Below are positions 55,936-64,000 of a stretch of DNA of 64,000 nt, one piece after another. The DNA is from Pseudomonas marvdashtae (lineage in GTDB: Bacteria; Pseudomonadota; Gammaproteobacteria; Pseudomonadales; Pseudomonadaceae). Made by a program: the position numbers and the translations under genes. The notes beneath the pieces were generated by a model. That model did no database searches, was not told the DNA's origin, and saw only the letters and a program-made list of their open reading frames with translations. The stretch is from contig NZ_JABWQX020000001.1 of assembly GCF_014268655.2 (NCBI RefSeq), positions 62,001 to 126,000 of the forward strand. The letters run 5' to 3'. Each line of letters begins with the position of its first letter. The first letter of the stretch is position 1.

Positions 55936-56490
55936 ATGCCCATTCAGAATTCCCCGTACCAAGCGTTCGCCACACTGCTGAGCACCAGCGGTCATCCTGT
56001 CTCGCCTGCAGAGCTGCATGGCTTGTTGCTCGGTCGCAGTTGCGCCGGCGCCGGTTTCGAAGCCGAAGGTTGGTTGGCCGATGCCGCCGAGCTGCTCGAA
56101 GGCGAGCCGACGGACAACGTGCGCAACGCGCTTATCGGCCTGCAAGAGATGGTCAAGGGTGAGTTGACCAGCGACGACATGACCGTCGTCCTGCTGCTGC
56201 CGACCGACGATGCGCCATTGGCCGAACGCGCCGCTGCGCTGGGCCAGTGGTGCCAGGGTTTCCTTGCGGGCTTCGGCCTGACCCGTCGCGAATACGCGTT
56301 GAGCGAGGAGGCAAAAGAAGTGTTGCAGGACCTGGCGGCGATCTCTCAGGTGCAGGATGCCCTCGAAGAATCCGACGACGGCGAAAGCGACTACATGGAA
56401 GTGATGGAATACCTGCGGGTGGCACCGTTGCTGCTGTTCACCGAGACCAAGAAAACCGATGCAGCGGCCGCCAAGCCGTCCTTGCACTGA
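55936..56490 (+). CDS. UPF0149 (YgfB/YecA) family protein
   Basis: A 184-residue protein of the YgfB/YecA family. The signature opening [31 protein letters not shown] and the [13 protein letters not shown] core are present; it is acidic and helical. In P. aeruginosa the homologue YgfB is reported to influence expression of the beta-lactamase regulator AmpDh3. It is followed after 27 bases by pepP, as in E. coli (ygfB-pepP-ubiH-ubiI), likely as one operon. Confidence 0.88.
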   Translation: MPIQNSPYQAFATLLSTSGHPVSPAELHGLLLGRSCAGAGFEAEGWLADAAELLEGEPTDNVRNALIGLQEMVKGELTSDDMTVVLLLPTDDAPLAERAAALGQWCQGFLAGFGLTRREYALSEEAKEVLQDLAAISQVQDALEESDDGESDYMEVMEYLRVAPLLLFTETKKTDAAAAKPSLH

Positions 56491-56517
56491 TTGCTTGAAA
56501 GGAAACTCCGCCTGCCC

Positions 56518-57852
56518 ATGATTCATATCCCGAAATCGGAATACAGCCGTCGCCGCAAGGCCTTGATGGCGCAGATGGAACCCAACAGCATCGCAATCCT
56601 GCCCGCCGCCGCCGTTGCGATCCGCAACCGCGACGTCGAGCACGTCTACCGCCAGGACAGCGATTTTCAATACCTCAGCGGCTTCCCCGAGCCGCAAGCG
56701 GTCATCGTGCTCATGCCGGGTCGGGCCCATGGCGAGTACGTGCTCTTCTGTCGTGAGCGTAACGCCGAACGTGAATTATGGGATGGCCTGCGCGCCGGCC
56801 AGGAAGGCGCGATCCGTGACTACGGCGCCGACGACGCATTCCCCATCACCGACATCGACGACATTCTGCCGGGCCTGATCGAAGGCCGCGACCGGGTGTA
56901 CTCGGCCATGGGCAGTAACCCGGAGTTCGACCGGCACCTGATGGAATGGATCAACGTGATCCGGTCCAAGGCCCACCTTGGCGCCCAGCCGCCGAACGAA
57001 TTCGTTGCCCTGGATCATTTGCTGCACGACATGCGCCTGTATAAAACGGCTGCGGAAATAAAAGTCATGCGCGAAGCGGCGCGGATTTCCGCCCAGGCGC
57101 ACATCCGCGCTATGCAAGCGGCGCGTCCGGGTCTTTACGAATACAGCCTGGAAGCGGAGCTAGACTATGAGTTTCGCAAGGGCGGCGCAAAAATGCCGGC
57201 CTACGGTTCCATCGTCGCGGCCGGGCGCAACAGCTGCGTGCTGCATTACCAGCAGAACGATGCGCTGCTCAAGGACGGTGACCTGGTGCTGATCGATGCC
57301 GGTTGTGAAATTGACTGCTACGCCAGCGACATCACCCGGACCTGGCCGGTCAGCGGCAAGTTCTCGCCCGAGCAGAAGGCGATCTACGAAATAGTGCTGG
57401 CCGCCCAGGAAGCCGCATTCGCCGAAATCGCGCCGGAGAAACACTGGAACCAGGCCCACGAAGCAACAGTCAGGGTCATTACCGAAGGTCTGGTGCAGCT
57501 CGGGCTGTTGGAGGGCGAGGTGGATGAATTGATCGCCAGTGAAGCGTACCGGGCGTTCTACATGCACCGCGCCGGTCATTGGCTGGGCATGGACGTGCAC
57601 GACGTGGGCGAATACCGGGTCGGCGGCGAGTGGCGAGTGCTGGAGGTCGGAATGACCCTGACGGTGGAACCGGGCATCTACATCGGCCCGAACGACCGCC
57701 GCGTCGCGAAAAAATGGCGCGGCATTGGCGTGCGCATCGAGGATGACGTGGTGGTAACCAAGACCGGTTGTGAAATCCTGACCCGTGGCGTGCCGAAAAC
57801 GGTCGCCGAAATCGAGGCCCTGATGGCCGATGCGCGGACCCAGGCGGCATGA
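56518..57852 (+). CDS. pepP: Xaa-Pro aminopeptidase P
   Basis: A 444-residue pita-bread fold dimanganese peptidase removing the first residue before proline. Metal ligands: both Asp residues in DAGCEIDCYASDITRTWPV near residue 260, His in HRAGHWLGMDVHD near 355, and Glu in VEPGIYI and GVRIEDDVVV. The N-terminal domain begins IHIPKSEYSRRRKALM. The start at 56518 fits the family. Its stop overlaps ubiH by four bases. Confidence 0.96.
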   Translation: MIHIPKSEYSRRRKALMAQMEPNSIAILPAAAVAIRNRDVEHVYRQDSDFQYLSGFPEPQAVIVLMPGRAHGEYVLFCRERNAERELWDGLRAGQEGAIRDYGADDAFPITDIDDILPGLIEGRDRVYSAMGSNPEFDRHLMEWINVIRSKAHLGAQPPNEFVALDHLLHDMRLYKTAAEIKVMREAARISAQAHIRAMQAARPGLYEYSLEAELDYEFRKGGAKMPAYGSIVAAGRNSCVLHYQQNDALLKDGDLVLIDAGCEIDCYASDITRTWPVSGKFSPEQKAIYEIVLAAQEAAFAEIAPEKHWNQAHEATVRVITEGLVQLGLLEGEVDELIASEAYRAFYMHRAGHWLGMDVHDVGEYRVGGEWRVLEVGMTLTVEPGIYIGPNDRRVAKKWRGIGVRIEDDVVVTKTGCEILTRGVPKTVAEIEALMADARTQAA

Positions 57853-59036
57853 GCCGGGTCAATGTGGCAATCATCGGGGGCGGCCTGGTTGGCGCAAGCC
57901 TGGCGCTGGCCTTGCAGGCCGGGGCCAAGGCCCGGGGCTGGACGATCATGCTGATCGAGCCCTTTGCGCCTGGTGATGCCTGGCAGCCAAGCTACGATGC
58001 GCGTTCATCGGCGCTCTCATTCGGCGCGCGGCAAATTTATCAACGCTTGGGCCTGTGGCAGGAAATTTCCCGCCGCGCCGAGCCGATCAAGCAGATTCAC
58101 GTTTCCGACCGTGGGCGGTTTTCCACGGCGCGGTTGTCCGCCATGGAGGAGGGCGTGCCGGCCCTGGGCTACGTGGTGGAAAACGCTTGGCTCGGCCAGT
58201 GCCTGTGGCAAGGCCTGGATAAAGACGTTGTCAGTTGGCGGTGTCCGGCGCAAGTCACCCGAATGGAGCCGCAAGTCGCTGGGTATCGACTGACCCTCGA
58301 CGACGAAACCACCGTGGAATGCGAACTTGCGGTATTGGCCGATGGCGGTCGCTCCGGATTGCGAGAGCAGTTGGGCGTCGGTGTGCGAAATCGACCCTAC
58401 GACCAGAGCGCCTTGATTGCCAACGTCACGCCTGGTGAGGCTCACAACGGCGTGGCGTTCGAGCGCTTCACCGATGACGGCCCGATGGCCTTGTTGCCGT
58501 TGCCGGAAAATCGTTGTGCATTGGTCTGGACGCGCCAGGGCATGGACGCGCAACGGCTGGCGGCCCTCGACGAGCGCAGCTTCCTCGCTGAATTGCAGCA
58601 TGTGTTCGGCTACCGGCTGGGCACGTTGAAACAAGTGGGCGCGCGGCATCTGTATCCGCTGGCGCTGGTGGAGGCCGAGGAGCAAGTCCGATCGCACCTG
58701 GCGATCCTCGGCAATGCTGCCCACAGCCTGCATCCGATTGCCGGACAGGGGTTCAACCTGTCCCTGCGCGATGCCCAGGCCTTGGCCGATGCATTGCTCG
58801 AGAGTGACAGCGCGCCAGGCGATTTTGCTGTATTGCAAGCCTACCGCGAGCGTCAGCGGCTGGACCAGGCCCTCACCGTGGGCTTCTCCGACCAAGTGAC
58901 GCGCCTGTTCAGCAGCGACCTGCCCCTGGTCTCCCTCGGGCGCAACCTCGGTCTGCTGGGGCTTGACCTGCTGCCACCGGCCAAGCGCTGGTTCGCCCGC
59001 CAGGCCATGGGATTGGGGACGCGTCCCGATGCGTGA
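57849..59036 (+). CDS. ubiH: UbiH, 2-octaprenyl-6-methoxyphenol hydroxylase
   Basis: A 395-residue FAD monooxygenase of ubiquinone synthesis. The FAD site is NVAIIGGGLVGASLALAL at the start, the DG motif is LAVLADGGRSGLREQLG near residue 165, and the second FAD motif is LGNAAHSLHPIAGQGFNLSLRDAQALA near residue 288, with Asn where Asp is normal (GDAAH). Operon pepP-ubiH-ubiI is conserved. Confidence 0.94.
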   Translation: MSRVNVAIIGGGLVGASLALALQAGAKARGWTIMLIEPFAPGDAWQPSYDARSSALSFGARQIYQRLGLWQEISRRAEPIKQIHVSDRGRFSTARLSAMEEGVPALGYVVENAWLGQCLWQGLDKDVVSWRCPAQVTRMEPQVAGYRLTLDDETTVECELAVLADGGRSGLREQLGVGVRNRPYDQSALIANVTPGEAHNGVAFERFTDDGPMALLPLPENRCALVWTRQGMDAQRLAALDERSFLAELQHVFGYRLGTLKQVGARHLYPLALVEAEEQVRSHLAILGNAAHSLHPIAGQGFNLSLRDAQALADALLESDSAPGDFAVLQAYRERQRLDQALTVGFSDQVTRLFSSDLPLVSLGRNLGLLGLDLLPPAKRWFARQAMGLGTRPDA

Positions 59037-59091
59037 TCCGGCTCATTCTTTTCACGGGCGACCGATGTCGCCAGCAACACAGGCTTAAAGC

Positions 59092-60315
59092 ATGGAATTG
59101 CGTGCAGATCTGCTGATTGTCGGTGCCGGTATGGTCGGCAGCGCCCTGGCGCTGGCGTTGCAGGGCAGTGGCTTGCAAGTGCTGTTGCTCGACGGCAGTC
59201 CGATGAGCGTCAAGCCCTTTGATCCCCATGCGGCGTTCGAGCCCCGGGTAAGTGCCTTGTCGGCCGCCAGCCAGCGCATCCTCGAGCGTCTGGGCGTCTG
59301 GGACGGCATCACCGCCCGACGTGCGAGCCCTTACTCCGACATGCATGTGTGGGACGGCAGCGGCACTGGGCAGATTCACTTTTCAGCCGCCAGCCTGCAT
59401 GCCGAAGTCCTGGGGCATATCGTTGAAAACCGTGTCGTGCAGGACGCCTTGCTGGACCGATTGCACGATTGCGACCTGGGCCTGCTGGCCAATGCGCGGC
59501 TGGAGCAGATGCGTCGCTCCGGCGATGATTGGCTGCTGACCCTGGCCGATGGCCGCACCTTGCGCGCGCCCCTGGTGATTGCCGCCGACGGGGCGAATTC
59601 CGCCGTGCGTCGACTGACGGGGATCGCCACGCGTGAGTGGGATTACTTGCACCACGCTATCGTCACCAGCGTACGCAGCGCCCGGCCTCATCGTCACACC
59701 GCGTGGCAACGCTTTACCGACGACGGTCCGCTGGCATTCCTGCCGCTGGAACGCGACGGTCAACACGACTGGTGCTCGATCGTCTGGTCGACGACACCGG
59801 GTCAAGCGCAGCGCTTGATGGCGCTTGATGACGGCAGTTTCTGTGCCGAACTGGAGCGGGCTTTCGAGGGCCAGCTAGGCACTGTCTTGAATGCCGACCC
59901 GCGTCTGTGCGTACCGCTGCGGCAACGTCATGCCAAGCGTTACGTGGCCGAAGGGCTGGCGCTGATCGGCGATGCGGCCCACACCATCCATCCGCTGGCC
60001 GGGCAGGGCGTGAACCTGGGGTTTCTCGATGCCGCGGTGCTGGCCGAGGTGCTGTTGCAAGCATCCGGGCGCGGCGAGCGCCTGGCGGACGCCAAGGTAC
60101 TGAGTCGCTACGAGCGGCGGCGCATGCCGCATAACCTCGCATTGATGGCGGCAATGGAAGGCTTCGAGCGATTGTTCCAGGCCGACCCATTGCCGGTGCG
60201 CTGGCTGCGTAATACTGGTCTGAAGCTGGTAAACCGCATGCCCGAGGCCAAGGCCTTGTTCGTGCGCGAGGCGCTGGGGTTGACTGGAGACTTGCCGGAT
60301 CTGGCCAAGGTTTAA
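59092..60315 (+). CDS. ubiI: UbiI, 2-octaprenylphenol hydroxylase (VisC)
   Basis: A 407-residue FAD monooxygenase, paralogue of UbiH. FAD motifs: ADLLIVGAGMVGSALALALQ at the start, APLVIAADGANSAVRRLTG near residue 160, and IGDAAHTIHPLAGQGVNLGFLDAAVLAEVL near residue 293 (canonical GDAAH). UbiI adds the C5 hydroxyl of ubiquinone. It starts 55 bases after ubiH. Confidence 0.93.
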   Translation: MELRADLLIVGAGMVGSALALALQGSGLQVLLLDGSPMSVKPFDPHAAFEPRVSALSAASQRILERLGVWDGITARRASPYSDMHVWDGSGTGQIHFSAASLHAEVLGHIVENRVVQDALLDRLHDCDLGLLANARLEQMRRSGDDWLLTLADGRTLRAPLVIAADGANSAVRRLTGIATREWDYLHHAIVTSVRSARPHRHTAWQRFTDDGPLAFLPLERDGQHDWCSIVWSTTPGQAQRLMALDDGSFCAELERAFEGQLGTVLNADPRLCVPLRQRHAKRYVAEGLALIGDAAHTIHPLAGQGVNLGFLDAAVLAEVLLQASGRGERLADAKVLSRYERRRMPHNLALMAAMEGFERLFQADPLPVRWLRNTGLKLVNRMPEAKALFVREALGLTGDLPDLAKV

Positions 60316-60377
60316 GTCCGGATATCCACTCTTGCAACATTTGGAAATGTGTCTGACCACTGTTCGATTGTGGTGCT

Positions 60378-60398
60378 AAATGTGAGTCCTTATCATTT
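60378..60398. promoter_or_regulatory. Candidate Fur box before fbpA
   Basis: AAATGTGAGTCCTTATCATTT: palindromic AAATG / CATTT ends with an AT-rich centre, of the kind bound by Fur. It lies 30 bases before the fbpA start. Confidence 0.5.
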
Positions 60399-60428
60399 GC
60401 GCTCGTTCACCATCGAGAGACCGCTACC

Positions 60429-61433
60429 ATGTTGGCAACCAGACGCCTGCTGTCCGCCCTCGCACTGACCCTGATTGGCACTTCTGTCGCTCAGGCCGCC
60501 GATGAGGTAGTGGTCTATTCCTCGCGCATCGATGAACTGATCAAACCGGTTTTTGACGCCTACACCAAGAAGACCGGCGTATCGGTGAAGTTCATCACCG
60601 ACAAGGAAGCGCCATTGATGCAGCGGATCAAGGCTGAAGGCGCCAACGCCACTGCCGACCTGCTGCTGACCGTCGATGCCGGCAACCTCTGGCAGGCTGA
60701 GCAGATGGGCATTCTCCAGCCGTTCACCTCCCCGGTGATCGATGCCAACATCCCGCCTCAGTACCGCGCGTCTTCCCACGCCTGGACCGGCCTGAGCCTG
60801 CGGGCGCGGACCATTGCCTACTCGACCGACCGGGTCAAGCCGGGCGAATTGACCACCTACGAGGCGCTTGCCGGTAAAGAGTGGGAAGGCCGCTTGTGCC
60901 TGCGCACCTCGAAAAAGGTCTACAACCAGTCGCTGACCGCCACCCTGATCGAAACCCACGGCGCGGAAAAAACCGAGGAAATCATCAAGGGCTGGGTCAA
61001 GAACCTGTCCACCGATGTGTTTTCCGACGACACCGCATTGCTTGAAGCGATCAACGCCGGCCAATGCGACGTTGGCATCATCAATACCTATTACTACGGT
61101 CGCCTGCACCAGCAGAAGCCAGACTTGAAAGTGAAGCTGTTCTGGCCTAACCAGGCCGACCGAGGCGTGCACATCAACCTCTCGGGCATCGGCCTGACCA
61201 AGCATGCCCCGCATCCGGAAGCCGCGAAGAAACTGGTGGAATGGATGACCACCCCAGAAGCGCAGAATATCTTCGCCGACGTGAACCAGGAATTCCCGGC
61301 TAACCCGAAAGTGGAGCCGTCGAAGGAAGTCGCGGCGTGGGGCAAGTTCAAGGCCGATTCCCTGCCGGTGGAAGTGGCGGGCAAACGCCAGGCCGAAGCC
61401 ATTCGCCTGATGGATCGCGCTGGCTGGAACTGA
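60429..61433 (+). CDS. fbpA: Fe(III) ABC transporter periplasmic binding protein
   Basis: A 334-residue ferric-iron binding protein (FbpA/HitA/FutA type). The signal peptide [23 protein letters not shown] is followed by [27 protein letters not shown], the family opening. The iron-binding tyrosines are in NTYYYGRLH near residue 220. It moves Fe3+ (possibly with citrate) to the permease encoded next. Confidence 0.93.
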   Translation: MLATRRLLSALALTLIGTSVAQAADEVVVYSSRIDELIKPVFDAYTKKTGVSVKFITDKEAPLMQRIKAEGANATADLLLTVDAGNLWQAEQMGILQPFTSPVIDANIPPQYRASSHAWTGLSLRARTIAYSTDRVKPGELTTYEALAGKEWEGRLCLRTSKKVYNQSLTATLIETHGAEKTEEIIKGWVKNLSTDVFSDDTALLEAINAGQCDVGIINTYYYGRLHQQKPDLKVKLFWPNQADRGVHINLSGIGLTKHAPHPEAAKKLVEWMTTPEAQNIFADVNQEFPANPKVEPSKEVAAWGKFKADSLPVEVAGKRQAEAIRLMDRAGWN

Positions 61434-61460
61434 TACAAGTCCGCTTCAGTTCGTTGATGA

Positions 61461-61494
61461 TATGTGGCGAGGGGGCCTGCTCCCTCGCCACATA
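61461..61494. repeat. REP hairpin between fbpA and fbpB
   Basis: TATGTGGCGAGGG-GGCCTGCT-CCCTCGCCACATA, a perfect 13-bp stem, lies in the gap between the binding-protein and permease genes. It is a short REP with the same TGTGGCGAGG head as the other REPs. Confidence 0.9.
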
Positions 61495-61533
61495 AGCCAT
61501 TTGTCAGCGACGACCTTCAACCGAGAACTCTCC

Positions 61534-63156
61534 TTGACCCACCCCGCCCAACGCCGTTGGTATCCCCTGGTCTTCGCCGTTGCCGGGCTGGTCCTGTTGC
61601 CCCTGAGTGTCTTGCTGCTTTCCTGGCAGAGCGTCGACCAGCAGATATGGTCCCACCTGTGGGATACGCAAATGCCGCGTCTGTTGGGCAACACGTTGAC
61701 GCTGATCGTAGGCGTCGGCATCGGCGTGACAATGTTGGGTGTCAGCCTCGCCTGGCTCACCAGCCTGTGCGAATTCCCCGGCCGCCGTTGGCTGGACTGG
61801 GCGCTGATGCTGCCGTTCGCGATTCCCGCCTATGTGCTGGCGTTTGTCTTCGTTGGCCTGTTGGATTTTGCCGGCCCGGTACAAACGCTGATGCGTGAGT
61901 GGTTCGGCAGCGGCTTGCGCCTGCCCCGGGTACGTTCGACCGGCGGTGTGATCCTGGTGTTGGTGCTGGTTTTCTACCCGTACGTCTACTTGCTTGCGCG
62001 CAGTGCTTTCCTGGCCCAGGGCAAGGGCTTGATGGAAGCCGCCCGGGTGCTCGGCCAATCGCCATGGCAGGCGTTCTGGCGAGTGGCGCTGCCGATGGCC
62101 AGGCCGGCAATCGGTGCCGGCGTGGCCCTGGCCTTGATGGAGACCCTGGCAGATTTCGGGGCGGTGTCGGTGTTCAATTTCGACACCTTTACCACGGCCA
62201 TCTACAAAACCTGGTACGGCTTTTTCAGCCTCTCCAGCGCTGCCCAACTGGCCAGCCTCCTGCTGCTGGCGGTCATGGTGGTGCTTTACGGCGAACGTCG
62301 CGCCCGGGGCGCCCAACGGGCCGGCAACGAGCGACCGCGGGCCAAGGCGCTGTATCATTTGCGAGGGCTCAAGGCGGTGGCGGCCAGCGGCTGGTGTCTT
62401 TTGGTATTCGCCTGCGCGTTTGTCATTCCGGTGCTGCAGTTGGTGGTGTGGTTCTGGCAGCGCGGTCGTTTCGACCTGGACGAGCGTTATGCCGGCTTGA
62501 TCATTCACACCCTCTACCTGGGCGCCCTCGCGGCCCTGGTCACCGTTTGTGTCGCATTATTGCTGGCTTTCGCTCGACGTCTGGCGCCAAGCCGGCCCAT
62601 CCGCGCGGGTGTCGGCCTGGCGAACCTGGGCTATGCCTTGCCCGGATCGGTGCTGGCGGTGTCGATCATGCTTGCGTTCAGCTATCTGGACCGTGAGCTG
62701 GTCATTCCCCTGTCGGTCCTGCTCGGCGGCGCAGGCAAGCCGTTGCTGCTGGGCAGCCTGTCAGCGCTGTTGTTGGCGTATCTGGTGCGTTTCCTGGCCG
62801 TGGCCTACGGTCCTTTAGAAAGCAGCTTGGCGCGTATTCGCCCGTCATTGCCCGAAGCAGCACGTAGTCTCGGGGTCAGTGGGCCGCGACTGTTTTTCAA
62901 CGTGTATCTGCCGTTGCTGCTGCCCGGCACGTTGAGCGCGGCACTGCTGGTGTTCGTCGATGTACTCAAGGAAATGCCGGCGACGCTACTGATGCGCCCG
63001 TTCGGCTGGGACACGCTGGCGGTACGGATCTTTGAAATGACCAGCGAAGGGGAATGGGCGCGGGCTGCATTGCCAGCGCTGACCCTGGTGCTGGTGGGGC
63101 TATTGCCGGTCATCGGATTGATACGGCGTTCGGCCCATCGACGCGTTCTCAACTAA
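61534..63156 (+). CDS. fbpB: Fe(III) ABC transporter permease (two fused halves)
   Basis: A 540-residue inner-membrane permease with about twelve helices in two homologous halves, each with an EAA loop (ARVLGQSPWQAFWRVALPMARPAIGAG near residue 196; ARSLGVSGPRLFFNVYLPLLLPGTLSA near 465). The start is placed at TTG 61534 (LTHPAQRRWYP); an upstream ATG at 61462 would translate the REP. The ATPase gene is not adjacent and must lie elsewhere. Confidence 0.9.
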   Translation: MTHPAQRRWYPLVFAVAGLVLLPLSVLLLSWQSVDQQIWSHLWDTQMPRLLGNTLTLIVGVGIGVTMLGVSLAWLTSLCEFPGRRWLDWALMLPFAIPAYVLAFVFVGLLDFAGPVQTLMREWFGSGLRLPRVRSTGGVILVLVLVFYPYVYLLARSAFLAQGKGLMEAARVLGQSPWQAFWRVALPMARPAIGAGVALALMETLADFGAVSVFNFDTFTTAIYKTWYGFFSLSSAAQLASLLLLAVMVVLYGERRARGAQRAGNERPRAKALYHLRGLKAVAASGWCLLVFACAFVIPVLQLVVWFWQRGRFDLDERYAGLIIHTLYLGALAALVTVCVALLLAFARRLAPSRPIRAGVGLANLGYALPGSVLAVSIMLAFSYLDRELVIPLSVLLGGAGKPLLLGSLSALLLAYLVRFLAVAYGPLESSLARIRPSLPEAARSLGVSGPRLFFNVYLPLLLPGTLSAALLVFVDVLKEMPATLLMRPFGWDTLAVRIFEMTSEGEWARAALPALTLVLVGLLPVIGLIRRSAHRRVLN

Positions 63157-63172
63157 TTGAGAGCACGCCTAG

Positions 63173-63201
63173 GTGTCAGTCCAACAGCATGCGGATACAA
63201 T
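63173..63201 (+). promoter_or_regulatory. Candidate gcvT promoter
   Basis: GTGTCA (63173-63178) and TACAAT (63196-63201) with a 17-base spacer; this predicts a start near 63208 and a 120-base leader. Confidence 0.5.
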
Positions 63202-63207
63202 GCGCGG

Positions 63208-63328
63208 CATTCGGTGCGGTCCGTCTGTCGGATCGGGTAGCTGAGGACGTCAGAAAAATCTGTTTTTCAGGCGTTCGGGCTGTGGCTGTACCCGTCCGCA
63301 CCTTCGCCAAGCCCGGAAGGAGAAACCC
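63208..63328 (+). promoter_or_regulatory. Structured leader of gcvT
   Basis: A 7-bp closing pair GGTGCGG (63213-63219) / CCGCACC (63296-63302) encloses a hairpin CGTC-A-GAAAAA-TCTG-TTTTTC-A-GGCG (63247-63273). The ribosome site AAGGAG is at 63318-63323, 16 bases after the closing pair. I see none of the conserved blocks of the glycine riboswitch. Confidence 0.45.
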
Positions 63329-64000
63329 ATGGGACAGCGTACGCCTCTGTATGACCTTCATCTCGCCCTTGGCGCGAAGATGGTCGATTTTGGCGGTTGG
63401 GATATGCCCTTGCACTATGGCTCGCAGGTAGAGGAGCACCATCAGGTGCGTCGTGACTGCGGCGTGTTCGATGTATCCCACATGACCGTGATCGACGTGG
63501 CTGGTCCCCAGGCCAAGGCCTGGTTGCAGCGCTTGCTCGCCAATGATGTCGATCGCTTGCAGGACACGGGCCGTGCGTTATACAGCGCCATGCTCAACGA
63601 GCGTGGCGGCATCGTCGACGACATGATCATCTACCGGGTCGAGGACGGTTACCGGCTGGTGTTCAATGCTTCCACCCGCGACCAGGACCTGGCCTGGATG
63701 CAGGCGCAACTTGGCGAGTACGCCGTGCAACTGCACGAGCGCCCCGAATTGGCGATGCTGGCCATCCAGGGGCCGCAAGCTCGCCTCAAGATTGCCGAAC
63801 TGGTCACGCAATCTCGCGGCCAGTTGATCCAGCAGCTCAAGCCCTTCGAAGGCCGCGCCGACGGTGACTGGTTCATCGCCCGTACCGGCTACACCGGTGA
63901 AGACGGTTTGGAAATCGTCCTGCCGGCCCATGAAGCCCCGAGTTTTTTCAACGACCTGGTGGGCGCCGGCATTCCGCCCATCGGACTCGGCGCCCGGGAT
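63329..64000 (+). CDS. gcvT: GcvT, glycine cleavage aminomethyltransferase (3' end missing)
   Basis: The first 224 codons of the T-protein, which passes the methylene group of glycine to tetrahydrofolate. The start MGQRTPLYDLHLALGAKMVDFGGWDMPLHYGSQVEEHHQVRRDCGVFDVSHM is typical and includes the folate-binding opening. Also seen are ALYSAMLNERGGIVDDMIIYR near residue 85 and RTGYTGEDGLEIVLP near 190. The frame runs off the end of the window. Confidence 0.96.
   Translation, partial: MGQRTPLYDLHLALGAKMVDFGGWDMPLHYGSQVEEHHQVRRDCGVFDVSHMTVIDVAGPQAKAWLQRLLANDVDRLQDTGRALYSAMLNERGGIVDDMIIYRVEDGYRLVFNASTRDQDLAWMQAQLGEYAVQLHERPELAMLAIQGPQARLKIAELVTQSRGQLIQQLKPFEGRADGDWFIARTGYTGEDGLEIVLPAHEAPSFFNDLVGAGIPPIGLGARD

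Noticed and set aside
63208..63328. Glycine riboswitch before gcvT
   Set aside because: The conserved aptamer blocks around GCCGAAGG and CTCAGGCAAA are missing; only an unrelated fold is visible.

Overview
The window is an ordinary-looking stretch of a Pseudomonas chromosome, most likely from the P. fluorescens group. Three things point there: high GC with almost no gene-free space; a gene order that follows the P. aeruginosa backbone as I remember it (amtB ... sutA ... xerC-dapF-lysA ... cyaA ... argH/algR-hemCDXY ... algQ ... algP ... hemB-ppk/ppx ... trxA-rho-ubiD ... glpT ... 6S RNA-zapA ... pepP-ubiH-ubiI ... iron ABC-gcvT); and many inverted copies of the REP element (TGTGGCGAGG...CCCCGC...GGCTGCGCAGC) that is common between fluorescens-group genes. 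No prophage, integrase-bearing island, insertion sequence, CRISPR array or tRNA was seen.

Layout. 1-2.3 kb: end of amtB, a YjbQ protein and the RNA-polymerase adaptor sutA. 2.4-7.0 kb, minus strand: one operon reading lptM-lysA-dapF-DUF484-xerC-yigB. 7.2-11.5 kb: cyaY, a DUF1289 protein, rnk, the class I adenylate cyclase cyaA and a TIGR02647 protein. 11.8-14.4 kb: a small acidic protein, a GST and argH. 14.8-19.8 kb: algR, then hemC, a fused hemD-hemX and hemY; the algZ/fimS kinase usually paired with algR is absent here. 20-25.7 kb: dsbB, algQ (rsd), an FKBP isomerase, the KPAA-repeat protein algP, TIGR02444 and the ABC-F protein yheS. 25.7-27 kb: an MscS-type protein and a LysE exporter.

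27.2-30.4 kb, minus strand, is a four-gene cell-envelope cluster: a COG3014 lipoprotein, a YcfL lipoprotein, an LpoB-like lipoprotein and a periplasmic LpoB/CsgG-like protein. It is the best candidate in the window for an uncharacterised system. 30.7-36.9 kb: a cytochrome c-FTR1 iron permease, YaiI, ElbB, a fatty-acid hydroxylase family protein, DedA and hemB. 36.9-40.9 kb: ppk and convergent ppx around a REP pair; hemB-ppk has a candidate Pho box upstream. 41-44.9 kb: a polar amino-acid ABC transporter with a FadR-type regulator, probably inserted between ppx and trxA. 45-49.4 kb: trxA, rho (with a structured leader), ubiD and a ferredoxin reductase. 49.7-54.3 kb: ChaC, GlpT (with GlpR-like operators), a quinone reductase, an orphan FliL-like protein, an EVE protein and a small membrane protein. 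54.3-57.9 kb: fau, 6S RNA, zapA, a TIGR02449 coiled-coil protein, a UPF0149 protein and pepP. 57.8-64 kb: ubiH, ubiI, a Fur-like site, fbpA-REP-fbpB and the start of gcvT behind a structured leader.

How it fits together: haem synthesis (hemB, hemC, hemD-X, hemY), iron supply (FTR1, FbpAB, CyaY) and ubiquinone synthesis (ubiD, ubiH, ubiI) are all present; polyphosphate synthesis and breakdown face each other; and several global regulators (SutA, AlgR, Rsd/AlgQ, AlgP, Rho, 6S RNA) sit close together. Positions of start codons, promoters and RNA ends are read by eye and were not tested by any search or folding program.
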